Source of the DNA: Rotaria macrura
Taxonomy: Eukaryota > Rotifera > Eurotatoria > Philodinida > Philodinidae
Direction: 5' to 3'
Length of the DNA: 64,000 nucleotides
NCBI GenBank assembly: GCA_900239685.1
Contig: OENT01000551.1
Coordinates: 1 to 64,000 of the forward strand
Shown: piece by piece, positions 1-12,195 of the stretch
Layout of the letters: every line of letters starts with the position of its first letter
How positions within the stretch are numbered: the first letter of the stretch is position 1
Notes under the pieces: generated by a model
What the model was told of the DNA's origin: nothing
Seen by the model: the letters and a program-made list of their open reading frames with translations, nothing else
Database searches by the model: none
Translations under genes and position numbers: made by a program

Positions 1-2026
1 ATTTTTCTGAAAGCACTCAATAGATACTTTTATTTACTTCATCATGTGTCTAATTTTAATGATGCCGTTGCTCTTGAACGAATATCAAATATGTGTATCG
101 TCTTTAATTTGCATGATTCTCTAGTCGTGACACCACTATCAGTGTCGTATGAATATAACTGATTCATCACTTGCAATAAATTCCTACTACTACTAACATG
201 CGAATATTTTCAATATTTGTACCAATGGACGAATGAATGAGAAAAACGGCTGGTCATTTTTCTTTTCGTCTGTCCGGTCGAATGAGAAAAATAACGAACA
301 CAGATAATACCGATGACAACAGTTTTTTCTTCTCGCTCTTAGTCCATCTATATCTACATGTATGTATACTTTAAATTGTGATGATTTCGACCATTTGTAT
401 ATCAACATCTACGCGTAGTAATGACATCACGCCGACAGGCGTGTCCTTGTTGAGTTTTCACATCAACATATCAAATACCACGGACAAGTCATTATTTATT
501 GTTTTTTTGAAGATACCGCTTCATGTCAAATCGTTACAAGATCAAGTCTAAAAAGTTAATGGCAGTATTTTATTTATCATGATTTGTATTGAACGTTTAC
601 TAGCAAAAGCAGTCTGTTATGGGCAGCTTTATTGACAATTATTTCTGTATTCATTCTTCAGGTTCTCTTGATGATTTTAACGATGACTATGTTCGATAAA
701 CTCGTGTATCACAAAATCTAACCGAGGATCGAATTTATGGTATCATTCCAACTCGGTATTTCACTCTTACACATTTCATATTTTTTATATCTTTCAGTTG
801 ACTCGCTGCATGATGAAACTGATGTCGTTGATTCGTTTATAAACGATACTCGATGTTCAAGAAATAATCGTATTAGATATATAAATGGACAAATCTAGTT
901 GACTATATCTGGAGCAGCTGGTAAACTTTCATTCTGATTTAACAAGGATTCGAATACAGCATGTTCTGATCCTTTAAAAGATTCGTAACCATACGAATTT
1001 ACTTAATGTAATGGCTATGGATTATAGTGAGTAAGCTCGCAAAGTATTACGTATCGTCTTTATCAGGGATGAATTAAAGAATTTGATTCTATCGCCAGGC
1101 AAACCTCATCTTACACATCAAACACTTGATCAGGATCAATTCATAATTTTTATGAGTACGTAGAAACTGTTCATTTCTTTTATTGATTAAATGTTCTTCT
1201 TAGAATATAGATATGATGCGTTAAGATTGAATCGAGAGTCGGTCGATTTTATCGAGCACTGTTAAGAAGAAAACTAACTAATTTTCTAATAGAAGAACGT
1301 CCACGCAAATCTCCTAAAGAAGTTTGACAATCACTGCAAAAATAATGAAATACATCAAAGCAGTCAAGCAAATTTTGGGCGAAGTATTCGACTATACGAA
1401 CATTTTTCTACTGTTTCACTCAAATTTATCTATATTCATGTAAAATTAAATATTTTGTGCGCGCTGTATTATTTTTGAAATATGAACAGGCTATTGTTGT
1501 TGTAATTTCATGGGATAGGCATGAGACAGTAGTTTTGGTATCGCCCTGTCAAGAAAGACATTAGATATTATGTACCCAAGAAGTCCATAAAAAGCCGCTG
1601 AGGGGTGCGGCGAGTGTTCGAAACTTGAATTAAACATTTTTTTCGCGTTATGTTTCCTATTCGAGCCCATCAAACCCATCGAAAATGGAGTCCTCACAAT
1701 CATTCTCGTATCGCATATTGATTTTCGAGTGCTCGGATCAACTTCGACCACTGGAAAGCCATCGAATTACCGAGTAGTCGAAGTGGCAAAGCTTACCGAA
1801 GAGCTCTTCCCGATGGTTTGATGCGATATCACAGGGATAAAAAAACTTCGACATAAAGGAATACTTAAATTCTTAAGATAAGAATTATGTAAAATTAATC
1901 ATAGTTTTTTCATTTTTCAAGAATTTTTGCATTAAAACTTTAATGAATACAAGTGTGTTTTGTATTTTCTTACAAAGTTGGTATGCAGCGCAACTAAATT
2001 TAATATATTTGTGATTATGTTCTGAA
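1..2026. other. No gene recognised
   Basis: AT-rich DNA with no ORF that shows a recognisable domain or a splice-joined reading frame. The longest open frame (minus strand, 1491-1751) has no protein-like features. The phrase 'gagtgctcgg' near 1730 recurs near 2450 and, less exactly, near 2720, so part of this stretch may belong to an old dispersed repeat that surrounds the small hAT-like element at 2035. Confidence 0.5.
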
Positions 2027-2246
2027 TCAACAACAGGGGTGGCACTTCATCTTTTCGATATCAATAAAGTAAACTATCTCAACTTTGCTTTATCCTAAAA
2101 GTAAAGCTGAAACATATCAAATTTTGTATTTACGTTAGGAAAATGTTGTATTTTAACTTAACTATTCTGGATGAAGTAAAGTTGAGTTACTTTACTTTAC
2201 TTTTTCAAAGTAAAATAAAGATAAAGTGCCACCCCTAGTCAACAAC
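2027..2246. mobile_element. hAT-like MITE with 8-bp target duplication
   Basis: A 204-bp element (2035-2238) whose ends are inverted copies: AGGGGTGGCACTT on the left and AAGTGCCACCCCTAG on the right. It is flanked by the identical 8-mer TCAACAAC at 2027-2034 and 2239-2246. An 8-bp duplication together with a (C)AGGGGTGGC terminus is typical of the hAT superfamily. The interior is built from AAAGTAAA and CTTTACTT repeats and has no coding capacity, so it must have been moved by a transposase supplied elsewhere. Confidence 0.8.
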
Positions 2247-3824
2247 AGTAACGAAATCCTAGTTATATTTTCAAAGAAAAAAAAGGAACCCGACAAAATT
2301 TTATCATTATTTAATGTGCACTGATAAAACGTAGGTTTCTTTGGCTGGGGAATGTCTTGTTTAGTTCATCGGATCCTTACGAGATTCGTAATCGTAAGTA
2401 CATATGTTCGAATCTACTGCTCTGCAAAAACATTCGATAGGTGTCGAGTGCTCGGATTAAAAATATCTGATTGGTGCTACGTGCTCGATAATAAGTGGTT
2501 TCAAACGACAGAAAACAATTCTTTTAATTTAGTAGCTTCGAGGGGACGGAATTTCGACCTCTCAGAGCAGGGCAATATATTGAACATTAGTGAACTTGCG
2601 ATTCTTATCTATCCACACCCATCAGAAAATCTCTTCAAATAGGCACCGGAACTGATATTTCGAGCCCTCGAAATGAAATACTGTTGGCTGAAAAATCATT
2701 ATGTCAGCAACCCATCGCTGAGTGCTCGACCTAACGGAAAATGGCACTCCAAGGGCTCAATCTGGAGCTCCGATACCCATAGACTGACTTAAATTGACGC
2801 CTCGAAATGCCCATCGAATGTCAGGTTGGGTACTAAAAGGAATAAACAGTCACCTTTATGATCACGAAGAGCCCTTGATAAAGTGGTTTACAACATTATG
2901 AAGTCGAACAAACGATGGAATAATAAAACCGTAAACCGTCGCATTTCATCGTATACGACATCACGATACATGGTCGTTTCCAGTGTCAAGTGATATGATG
3001 AGATACGATTGTAATTCTCACCTTGGATAATTCTAGTTCAGAGATAAAATACGTAGAGATAAGAATATGAATTGCATTCGAAATCTGAAACTATTTCGTC
3101 TTCCTTATGAATATAAACATCATGAAGCTATCATTTTATTAATGAATTGCATTCGAGAACTGAGAAGAATTGGGCATGTCGCCGTCACATGAATACAATA
3201 AAAGATATTCAGAAAAAGAAAGTGCAAAAACGCATTTGTATTTCAAAGATCAGAGATTTCATTTTTCATATTTGTTCGATGTATCTCTAATGAAAACGTT
3301 TCTCACATGACTAAAATGATTTAGCAGCATTTAATATGGAATACGTTATGAAACTCGTTTTAATAATAAAACTTTTCACGCTCTTTGGCACGATTAAGGG
3401 TTCAAAATGTATTTCATTCGACCAAAATGGATCTGAACTGCGTTTAGTTTCGATAATAGCGTTTAAAAATTCGTTTAGTAGGCAATGAAACAAGATTTGC
3501 GTTGCGTTTTCTGCCATTCTTTATATCATACCTTTAAATAATACAATAGTTCCTCGCTCCACCCTTTTATATAATTTATATCATGCATAGCTCATCACCA
3601 TTACTGCTGATTCGAGTTCGACACTAGCGAAATTATAAGGAAATTGACACCGAACGATCAGTGATTGCAATCACCATTTACTGGAAGCATCAGCTTTATT
3701 CAATATCTTTCCCTTTCGGGATTTTTCAAGCGTATCAACACCCACCCAACTGCACTCAAACCCATAGGATAAAAATTAGAAAAAGGAAGCAATTACTAAA
3801 AATTTTTATTCCAATTCAAAGTTA
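2247..3824. other. No gene recognised
   Basis: AT-rich intergenic DNA downstream (3') of the minus-strand gene that ends at 3825. Open frames here (for example plus 2352-2642 and minus 3311-3517) show no domain, no supporting splice partners and no homology that I recognise. Confidence 0.5.
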
Positions 3825-5337
3825 TCAGAAGTCAAATTTAAAGATTCCTAGTACATTTTCATCAGACTTCGGTCTTTTCAATATAACTCGATCAATATCA
3901 GCCGCAGCCAACATTGTACGCCATGTACCACGTAGATAATCATTTGAATGTATTGTATGAGGAGGTACATAGAGAGTATGCTTCGCAGGAATTATAAATG
4001 CTGTTAAATGTAATTCACCATCATTGACGATTTTCCCCAGTATAAAATGTCCACTTTGATTGAAATCGTCATGTGGACAATCCAAATGTGGAAATGCATG
4101 TTTTTCAAGACCAGGATGATTAAGTTTTTGAACGAAATCGGTTAAATAATTATTTAAATACTGAAAATCAACAATTTCATGTTGATGTAATAAGGAAACT
4201 TTCAGTTGAGTCTCGTTGGCAAAACTACATCCTACGGAAAAAAGAAGAAGAAAAAAATATAAAAGACATTTTTCTCAATGAAGTTTTTCCGATGGTGATC
4301 GAGATATTCCTCAATAACTCACGAATCATCAATTGTCAATTCTACACTTCACCGTTGGGTTAAGAAAAAACTCGTAGCTCATTTGGTGTGGAAACGACAG
4401 AGTTATAGAATTAGCAAAGGGACAAAAGCCGAAGATGTCAAAAAGAGTAGATTTCAGGGACACTTTACCAATAATTTCCCCAAATTTATTCCGATTTTCT
4501 CAACTAAAATGTTATTCAAAAGACTAAGTGAAACTGTACAGAATCAACTGATTTTCAATTTTTTAGAACTCATAGGACTTGAAAAAAATGAAGCAAGGTA
4601 TGAACTAAGAGTAATGAACAATTAACTGTTTTTAATGAAATCGGTTTCTTGCTGCAATCTTGACTCAAAAAGTTGAAATGATTTTCGCAACTGTTGCATA
4701 TGGTTCCTGTGCGTCGGAAAGTAAAAATCTTGTCTAGATTGTGCTACTCAACGTGTTCTCTAAGATTTCACTAAGAAACCTTTGTTGACATTTAAAACGG
4801 CTTCTAAACACTCGAAAATTTCACTTTTCTTTTCGAATTATACTGTGTTCCGAAGAATCCTATTTTAGGAAACCGATTGTAACTGTTCACTAGAATGATA
4901 CGTTGCTTTAAAAATCCTGTAGCATATAGTGACGGAGTTGTGGGCACAGTATTTAGTACGATGATTTGGGCAAGTTTTCCGAAGTTCTATTTTGAGATTG
5001 CATAAACTCAAAGAAGATAGTGTTTGAAGAACTGAAATCCTGCTCTCTCCTACGACGCTCTACCGGGAATAAGATATGCGAAAAAAATTTCATTGCGAAA
5101 ATTTCTCGACATGATTCCATGTAAAAAGAATACTTGATTCTCTAGAATGTTCTCTTCTAAGCTTATTGAAAACGGCGAAATTTGTAGTCCATATGGAAAT
5201 TGGTATTTCTTACCATAATATTTCAAATTCTGTGTTGTTGCAATTTCGACCGGTAAGCGAGTGTTGAAGTCAGCCGGGAAAATAAGTTCACCAGCTTTTG
5301 CGCCGGAACCTAAATCCGATTTGGAACGCCATTGAAA
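3825..5337 (-). CDS. Conserved cupin-like hypothetical protein, C-terminal two exons
   Basis: Two exons join cleanly: 5337-5214 (124 bp, begins FQWRSKSDLGSGAKAGELIF) and 4231-3825, which ends in a stop. The donor TATG|GTAAGA and acceptor TCCGTAG|GATG fit in phase 1 and give the junction NLKYYG/CSFANETQ. The last 100 residues carry GHFILGKI, then HTLYVPPHTIHSNDYLRGTW, a His-rich pattern resembling small cupin or double-stranded beta-helix proteins; this fold is inferred from the spacing, not shown. The intron of 982 bp is long for this window. The acceptor at 5338 is in phase 0, so at least one upstream exon exists, but I could not find it. The function is unknown. Confidence 0.6.
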
Positions 5338-5754
5338 CTAATGAGAAACATAAGAAAATACAGTAATANGACGCAGATCTTTTCAACAACAAGTATTAAT
5401 TAACAAGTTGATTTTTTCATAACCCAATTGTTTCCGATTTAATAAATTTTTCTATTGATCAACACTATTTTTTTTAATCATTGAAGACGGGAGTGCAGAA
5501 TTCAATTCTTTAGAAATTGAGCGTAAAATATATTGTTTTTAATTTCTGAAAAACTTTGAAATATTCTATTGAAGATAACAGGCGAACATGGTTCTTTTCG
5601 TGTAATTTGCTGCTTTTTCAGCTTAAACCTTATTGAAGAAAAAAAATAAGATGAGATTTTGGCTTAGCATTGAGGGAGCGCTCACTGCAGCTTTCTAGAA
5701 AGATGAAAATGTGCTCGACATAGACAAGTCATTTTTGCTACATATTCAGAGTGT
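5338..5754. other. Upstream of the cupin-like gene; missing exon not found
   Basis: The 5' exon or exons of the minus-strand gene should lie here or beyond the element at 5755, but no ORF with a phase-0 donor stands out. One undetermined base (n) occurs at 5369. Confidence 0.35.
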
Positions 5755-6250
5755 ATATGTCGTGTCGAAGTTAGGGTTTTCGTCGAAGTTGAACTTCGAC
5801 AAATTGTTTCGTTGAAGTTGTTTTTACTAGAGGTGTTACTTACTTCTCTGTGGCTGTGAGACCTAGCTGATTCATGAATGACAACGAAGAAGGCTCTGGT
5901 ACTCATTTATACTCTTATCGACAATCTCGAACATGCACGCCATGTCTATATTCGGTCGATTTCAACAATCGAACCAAAGAATGCCTGCATCAATATCATC
6001 TCCTTCTGTGAAGAGTAAAGATGATGGTATCGAATGGAAAACTCAGTTTAACAAGGAATTTTGAAATACGATCGTAAAGGGGGTTGTAAAACGAATCGAT
6101 GCAAATGCAAACAAGCTAAAATGTTATGAAACTCTCGCTGCCATCATTCAGCAGTATTTACAAATAAATAATTTTTGTGTCCAACTGTATGTATCCGTTT
6201 TGTTAAGAAACAACTTCGACGAACACCCTAACTTCGGCACGACATATATA
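5755..6250. mobile_element. Non-autonomous TIR element, about 495 bp
   Basis: The left end (TATATGTCGTGTCGAAGTTA, continuing GGGTTTTCGTCGAAGTTG) and the right end read on the minus strand (ATATATGTCGTGCCGAAGTT, continuing AGGGTGTTCGTCGAAGTTG) are inverted repeats of about 40 bp with few differences. The left subterminal part has further GAAGTTG/CAACTTC pairs. There is no coding capacity. TA-type flanks suggest a Tc1/mariner-like origin, but the exact boundary is uncertain because the ends lie in TATATA. Confidence 0.6.
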
Positions 6251-7473
6251 TGAACCAGTGGTATGAGAATATTTTTACTGGATACTAACGTGATTTGACA
6301 GGCTTGTAAAATTTTCAAAATAAATGTATCAGATAGTTTGCACGTAACTCCGACATTTTGTGGCAGAATTATTTACGCGATATCTGATTTTCCAGAACAT
6401 TCAAGATCACCCTCCCTTCAGAAAATCCGATTTTTCTAAAGAAGAACCTGACTTGAGTTTTTATTATAGACAGATGCCCTGTGATCTCTTCTTCCGGAAT
6501 ATATATAGGTTTTTGAAAAACGGTTAAGCTTTGATAGGCTTATGGAAGAAATACTCGCGCCCCTACTATTATATTTTTCGATATTTTCGCATTTTGGACG
6601 AAATTTTCCGTGGTTGATTTAGGTGTTTTCTTCCAATCTACAAAATATGAATTGATAGACATCGTGAAAACGAATTCTAATGCAAATTGTTGGAAATAGT
6701 CCATTTAAAAAGAATTTTTTAAACGTTTGAATGAAAAATTCACTTCTAAGAGTTCTTCAGCGCTTTTCTCAAAACATGGTTTAGAAGTTGGGAAATTGAT
6801 ATAACTCCGGTTTGGCTCTAGCTTTCCCCAATGTTGGTTTTAATTTAAAGGTATCAATTAGAGTTAACTTTTCAGCGACTGGATTTTCGATGTGTGATTC
6901 ATGGACTAAGAAAAGTCCGAATTAGTACGTTTTTTTGTACCTAATTTAGCAGTCATACGGAATAAAATACTTATAAAAAATTAACAGAAGGAAATTTCGA
7001 AATTCTGTCCAATGAAAAGTTGCGTATAGAGGCTAGTTTTAATATAAAACTGATCCAATCTCGATAGCTCTCACAGACAGGATGTTATAACAATGTTCGT
7101 GGAAGCTTTAAAACTAGCCTTAAGTCTAGTTTAGTGACGTTAATGAGGCTGAAAATTGTATCACAAGCGTTTCTCCGTAAGCTCATCCATCCCGCAAATT
7201 TCGAGCTAAAACCTATGCTCCAAGTTGGCAACTTGATTGTGAGGTGATGGGAGGCTCTTAAGAGCGAACAAAAGCCGTGAGTTTTCACAACTTTTCTGGC
7301 GCTATTGAGTGTTTAACAAACACCAATGTGCTTAGCTCACCTTAAATTTTATGAAGTAGTATGCCATTCAAAAAAGGTTGAAACTAATGAATAATTTTCA
7401 CTTCTAGTCAGTATTTTTGACAAAGTTACACGGAAAATACAGAGCATAGCACTTTTAACATTAGTTCTGCAAT
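6251..7473. other. No gene recognised
   Basis: Intergenic DNA between the TIR element and the 3' end of the SAM-LysM-EF-hand gene. The minus ORF 7085-7288 has no recognisable feature. Confidence 0.45.
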
Positions 7474-9424
7474 TTACATAGTTGCTTCAAATGAATTCCA
7501 AATGGTATCAAGATTAATTTCCAAGTCCTCTTTGAAGGATAGTATCCGAAAATACAAATAAAAACTACCGATCAATATTTTTCTTATGACTGACTTTCTC
7601 CGACGGTTAACGCAATAATCTAAACAAATTCTTACTCCTTTTATAACTGCATGTTTCGGCTCCAAGTGTTCTGTTAATTGATCGCGCCAACAAATGAGAT
7701 CGACCAATGAATATGTGCCTTCATTAAAAACAGCGATATTATTGCCAGATGTCATTACGAGTTCACCATTCTGGCCGTATCTTCTGAACTGATTGAATTT
7801 TGTCCAAGTTTGATTGAGAAATTGTGTGATTCCACCGAGAGAACATTGATTTTGATTATCTGTAGTTAGCATTGCTTCGAATAGAGAGAGTTTGGCTGAA
7901 CTGAAATCTTCTTCAATCACGATGATACTGCACACATATTTAAAGATGTCTTCGAAGAGTAGTTTACCATCCTTTTTACTATTCATGTCAAGATAAATCT
8001 CGCAGATCTGATAGTCATTTAGTGTCTTCAGATTTAACTTCAACAAGAATAATTTGAATTCTTCGATGTTTAAACAGCCTTTTTCATTCTCATCGACCTT
8101 TGTAAAATAATCTAGCAGAAATTGTTTACAGCTGACTAATTGGTGAGCATACAACGTCTGTGGAACCACTAGTTGATCACTCGGTGAGACTCTGTTAGCT
8201 TGGTCTCTGATCATTTGCTGAATAACTAAAAATTCAATATAATAGAGGCATTATTTTCTGTACCAAAATCCTTTTGCTCATCAGTGTTTTGCAAGCTCTA
8301 GAATTGCAGTTATTATTTCTGTGTATGAGAATTTTTGAGAGTTTGTTCATCGTTAATTCTATGTCGTTTATTAGTTTCCCGGAAACTCAGTTTCTTTCTG
8401 TCTTAACTACGGAAAACAATATGAGAGGAGTTATGACCATAATGAGCATACTCTAGTATAGAGTTGTTACGGAAATACCGTAGTGGTCGGTTGAAACGAT
8501 TTACATGTGTTTCACACCATCACCATTCAGGAGAGGATGTGTCCCTTATTTTTATCCAGCCCCACTCGCTTTCGGAAAGTTCACTTTGGATTTTTCGAAA
8601 TGGATTTACTTTCAGAGAGTCATTTCGATTTCCAGATATCGATCGAATTTCCGGAAATTCATACACTTTCCTGGAAACTTCTATAGCCTGTCATATATTG
8701 TTACCATTTTTACATACGTGGGAGAAAAAGTTTTTGACCCTGGTATAATTCTTTCGTAGCTGACAAAGTTGGATTTGCACCTAGTAATTCATCAATTGAA
8801 ATATTTTCTTCCCTTGCAATTTTTTCGATTGTATCTCCTTGTGTAGCTAGTAACGTATATTTCCAAGATGATAGCGGCATTTTCCGAAGAGTAGGCTAAA
8901 ATTTGATTTCGACAAAATAAGCCGATCTATAGACTTAAAAATTTCAGAAATATAACATTCTCTTTACTTACATCAACAGGACTAATTGGGATGCGCGATC
9001 TTAATTTAAAGATGAAAATCTTCTTATAGAAAAATACCTGAACTGAGAGGGGTACACATTGCATACCTTAGTTCTATTAGTGACTGTAGAAAAGTGTTTC
9101 GATCTTCAGCATTTGGTATCAAAACTTTTTCTAACGTCTCATCACGTAAATTAGTTAGTAAAGTGATTCCATTTACTTGATGCTCTGTGTAATTAAAGGA
9201 GAAACCAATTTGTTTTGAATAGAGATGAAAGTTTTGTAATTAATAACAAACGTGCAAATATTTCTGTATAATTCTTTAAGCCAATCTCTGTTAACCATGC
9301 TGAGACGACTTCAACCGACCACTCACAAGGATCATAAATCTACGATTGAACAAAAATAATCGGTGACACACTTTTTCACAATTGGTGACTGACTTACATT
9401 GTTAATACTGTTAAAATGATCCAT
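7474..9424 (-). CDS. SAM - LysM - EF-hand protein (six exons)
   Basis: Exons on the minus strand: 9424-9398, 9339-9252, 9184-9067, 8999-8972, 8895-8714 and 8206-7474. All have GT..AG borders and compatible phases, giving 391 residues from an ATG at 9424. Residues about 10-80 form a SAM domain (CEWSVEVVSAWLTEIGLKNY, then TEIFAQHQVNGITLLTNL and NAEDRNTFLQSLIELR), a protein-protein interaction fold. Residues about 98-147 form a LysM domain (KYTLLATQGDTIEKIA, then DELLGANPTL and YQGQKLFLPR), which in other proteins binds GlcNAc polymers. The C-terminal exon has one canonical EF loop (DENEKGCLNIEE) and a degenerate second one (DMNSKKDG). There is no signal peptide, so it is probably cytosolic. The last junction (intron 8207-8713) is the weakest: reading on past 8714 would instead stop at 8710 and leave a 148-residue SAM-LysM protein plus a separate EF-hand gene starting at 8214. 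Confidence 0.65.
8260..8700. repeat. Palindrome-rich insert in the last intron
   Basis: The proposed 507-bp intron of the SAM-LysM-EF-hand gene is much longer than its other introns (67-87 bp). It contains repeated TTTCCGGAAA-like palindromes (near 8375, 8570, 8650 and 8670) and ATCGATCGA-type motifs. This looks like an inserted non-coding repeat rather than exon sequence. The plus-strand open frames across it (8274-8456, 8464-8759) show no domain. Confidence 0.4.
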
Positions 9425-9696
9425 TAAAAACTTTTCTGATTTCTATACTATACCTTCGAACTTACGTTCGTGAATGCTTTTTAAAAAAAGCAAAAAAAGT
9501 ATCGGTAAATATATATATTCATTTTTACTTCCTTTCTTATTGACATAAGTCAACCCTCTTCGCATATCTCACAGTTATCTTTCAATACATGACAAAACTC
9601 AATGATAATATCACTCGAATTTAAACGTCAACCAACCGATCAAAAGCACGCCGTACAACAACACACTATTTGGTACTCCCTAATTACACAATTGCA

Positions 9697-9943
9697 TGAA
9701 TCATCGGAACTGCGCTCAGTTTGGGCGGGAGCTAGGTGGGTAGGGAGGTAAATATATGAGTCATCTGAACTACACTTAGCTTGGGATGGAGTGGGTAGGT
9801 AGGTAGGTAGGTAGGTAAATTGATGAGTCATTGGAAATAAACTTATTTTGGGAGGGGCTGGAGTAGGTAGGTAGGTGAAAAGATGAGCCATTGGAAATAC
9901 ACCTAGTTTGCGAAGGAGTGTATGTGTGTGTGTGCGTGTAGTG
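9697..9943. repeat. Four subterminal tandem copies, 60-67 bp each
   Basis: Copies begin at 9697, 9757, 9824 and 9884. Each starts TGARTCATYKGAA, runs through a TTTGGGNGGG box and, in the first three copies, then a GGTAGGTAGG tract. One copy of the same unit is present inverted at the right end of the element (about 12925-12985). The array overlaps the inner part of the left terminal repeat. Subterminal repeats like these commonly serve as transposase-binding sites; that role is inferred here. Confidence 0.65.
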
Positions 9944-10049
9944 AAGGTGGGATGCATGCGTTTGATGGGTATACGCGTTTGCGCACATCAAAGAAGACAT
10001 TGAGAGGTGCTGTGCTATAAGGCAATCAAATATAATTGATCGTTAAACA

Positions 10050-10650
10050 CATCCACACACACACGAGAACAGAAATTAGTCTGGGTGGGGTGATAGGAGG
10101 ACCCATCCGTTCGGCAGATACATGGATCTGCACACATCGGACAAGACACCTAGAGTGGTTGCACTAAAAAAGCTTCCGGATCTGAATGACCTTTAAAAAC
10201 AACCAGATACACACAGTCAACAAAGAATGCGGATGTTTTGAAGAGCAGTAGTATCCGAAAGACGGATACACACATTTACAGACAGAGTAGAACATAGTGA
10301 GGGTGGGTGAGATGAAGGTGGGTTCGTCTATTAGATTGATACACGTGTCTGCTCATCGCGGACCTCACAGCGAGTTTGGATGAATGCATGTGGACACTGT
10401 CCGAAAGACAGATTTATGGCTTTGGACACACAAAACAAGACAGTAAGTGCGGATTCGGTGTAGGATGTGTGTTCCGGAAGATTGGTTCATCGGTTCACGT
10501 TCAGACGAGAATAGACGAAGCGTTGGTCCTGTGATGGGTGGAGGCTTTTGGAAGATTGGCAGGGATTAAAAGAGCATAGAACAAGACACGAAGTCTGGAT
10601 GCGTGGAGCTGGAGAGTCATTAAAATGTTAGATTGAAATGTAAGTGATAG
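10050..10650. repeat. Degenerate G-rich tandem array inside the element
   Basis: Loosely repeated units of about 110-130 bp share phrases such as 'gaacaagacac', 'gacagat', 'ggatgcg' and 'gatacacacg'. Strand composition is skewed to G on the plus strand. No coding frame spans it. Confidence 0.35.
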
Positions 10651-12126
10651 ATTCATCCTGATTGTATTGCGCTTGAGAACGAATTTTTTGGCTCAGGATA
10701 CCATTCATGAAAAGATATTTTTGAGGAAATTAGCGATTTAGGATGGTCGTATCCTCGTAGTGATTGATTTAGTCTATTGAGAAGCTTCTTAGTTATGACT
10801 TATATGTTGACTTCTGCGATGGGTTAAATTGAATTTTAATGGACTTTTGAGTTCGATAAGGCGAAACTCAGTGGAAATTCGTAGAAAATGAAATGATCAC
10901 CATTCAGGATGTGTTTGAGGTCGCTTTTAAGTTATTTTAGGGCATGAATGTTTTATAGTAATTATAACCTTTGAAAAACTATATGATTTTTTTCAGTGGA
11001 AATAAAGCGTTTCTCGAAAGTGAATGAGAAAAGTGTTTTAGGAAGTCTGTTTTGTTCGCTACAGGATATGATATGGAATACTTTTCATTCTTCGACATCG
11101 GTCAATTATTTTTTCGGAACCATTTTTAGATATCTGGGGCTATGTTTCGCGTTTTTTCGCAGTACTAATTTAGAACTTAAAAACCGCATTAGTTTACGTT
11201 TTGATAAGATACCGACACTTTGGGAAGCTTATTGACCAATTGAGTGTACGGATCCAAGTAATGATTCTCTGGTTGAGTTCCCACGCGATCGAGACTCGAT
11301 GAAAACATTAAAATCATAGCAGATGATGTTGTCTACGTAGTGATTTTCGGAAAATAATTCGTTTTCGTTTTAACGGATATTTTTATGCAAAGTTATTGAG
11401 AAATACGTGAAGATTTCAACCAGCTAGAATTCTTCTGAAAATATGAAGTTCTGAGTTAATTATTGCCATTGTTTTCATTATGCTCCACTCTCAGTAAAGT
11501 CAATAAAACAGTATTCTGGAAAGTAGTAGAACGAAGGAACTCATAATGCTATAGTAAGTGGAAACACAACATACTCAGAAATTATTTAAATTTTGTACAC
11601 TATTCAAGTATTAGCTTATAGGAAAAGGGAAGTCAGAATCACACTAATATCAATAATCTCAAGATTACATTACGACTAGAGTGGAACCGCCTGAGGATTT
11701 ACAGGTAGTAGTAATACTAGCTATGCTAGACCAAACGGGAATTAGGATTAATACACGTCTACTATCACCTTTTCATAACGATTGAAAGATATCAAAGTAA
11801 ACACAGTGGTATTTTCGTGGTGATGTTTCTTGCTGAATAACTCCTGTCTCGTACCAAGGGATGTTCTCTGGGAAGCTTTCATATTCCTGAATTGACTTCA
11901 GCTGACGAATCGTTCAAAACGTTCAGTTGTACTGTAAAAACGATTTATCGCTTAGCAAATCTTTCCATCTCCAGCCGTTCTCCATTTCGAAAAGGCTGAT
12001 TTTTCGGACCCAAACGCCTAAACACTATGATAGAGATAAGATCGATAGGATACTGTTGGCACTACTAATGTAAAGAACGAAAGAGACAAGCAATGGCACT
12101 GATACTAAGTGAAAGAACAATGAAAA

Positions 12127-12195
12127 GATGATCTTCGCGGGTATCGAACCCTCACCTCCTGCTATCCACGCTGTTGTCTTAAGCCAATTAGAAGA
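12127..12195 (-). other. tRNA-like B box, possible SINE remnant
   Basis: On the minus strand the sequence GAGGGTTCGATACCCGCGAA matches a pol III B box with its T-arm stem (GGG/CCC). Upstream, TGGCTTAAGACAACAGC is only weakly A-box-like. No acceptor stem pairs and no anticodon arm is clear, so this is not called as a tRNA gene. Confidence 0.25.

Noticed and set aside
1690..2830. A larger TIR element around the hAT MITE, based on shared 'gagtgctcgg' words
   Set aside because: The words recur but I could not align convincing inverted ends or a target duplication.
8274..8759. Plus-strand ORFs across the last intron of the SAM-LysM-EF-hand gene
   Set aside because: No domain or start context. 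One overlaps the LysM exon in antisense and the others cover a palindromic repeat.
9640..10000. Two overlapping Thr/Pro/Tyr-rich minus-strand ORFs
   Set aside because: They are translations of the GGTAGGTAGG subterminal repeats of the transposon, open in two frames because of the repeat composition.
12127..12195. tRNA gene on the minus strand
   Set aside because: Good B box and T arm, but no pairing acceptor stem, no clear anticodon arm and a poor A box. Kept only as a tRNA-like remnant.
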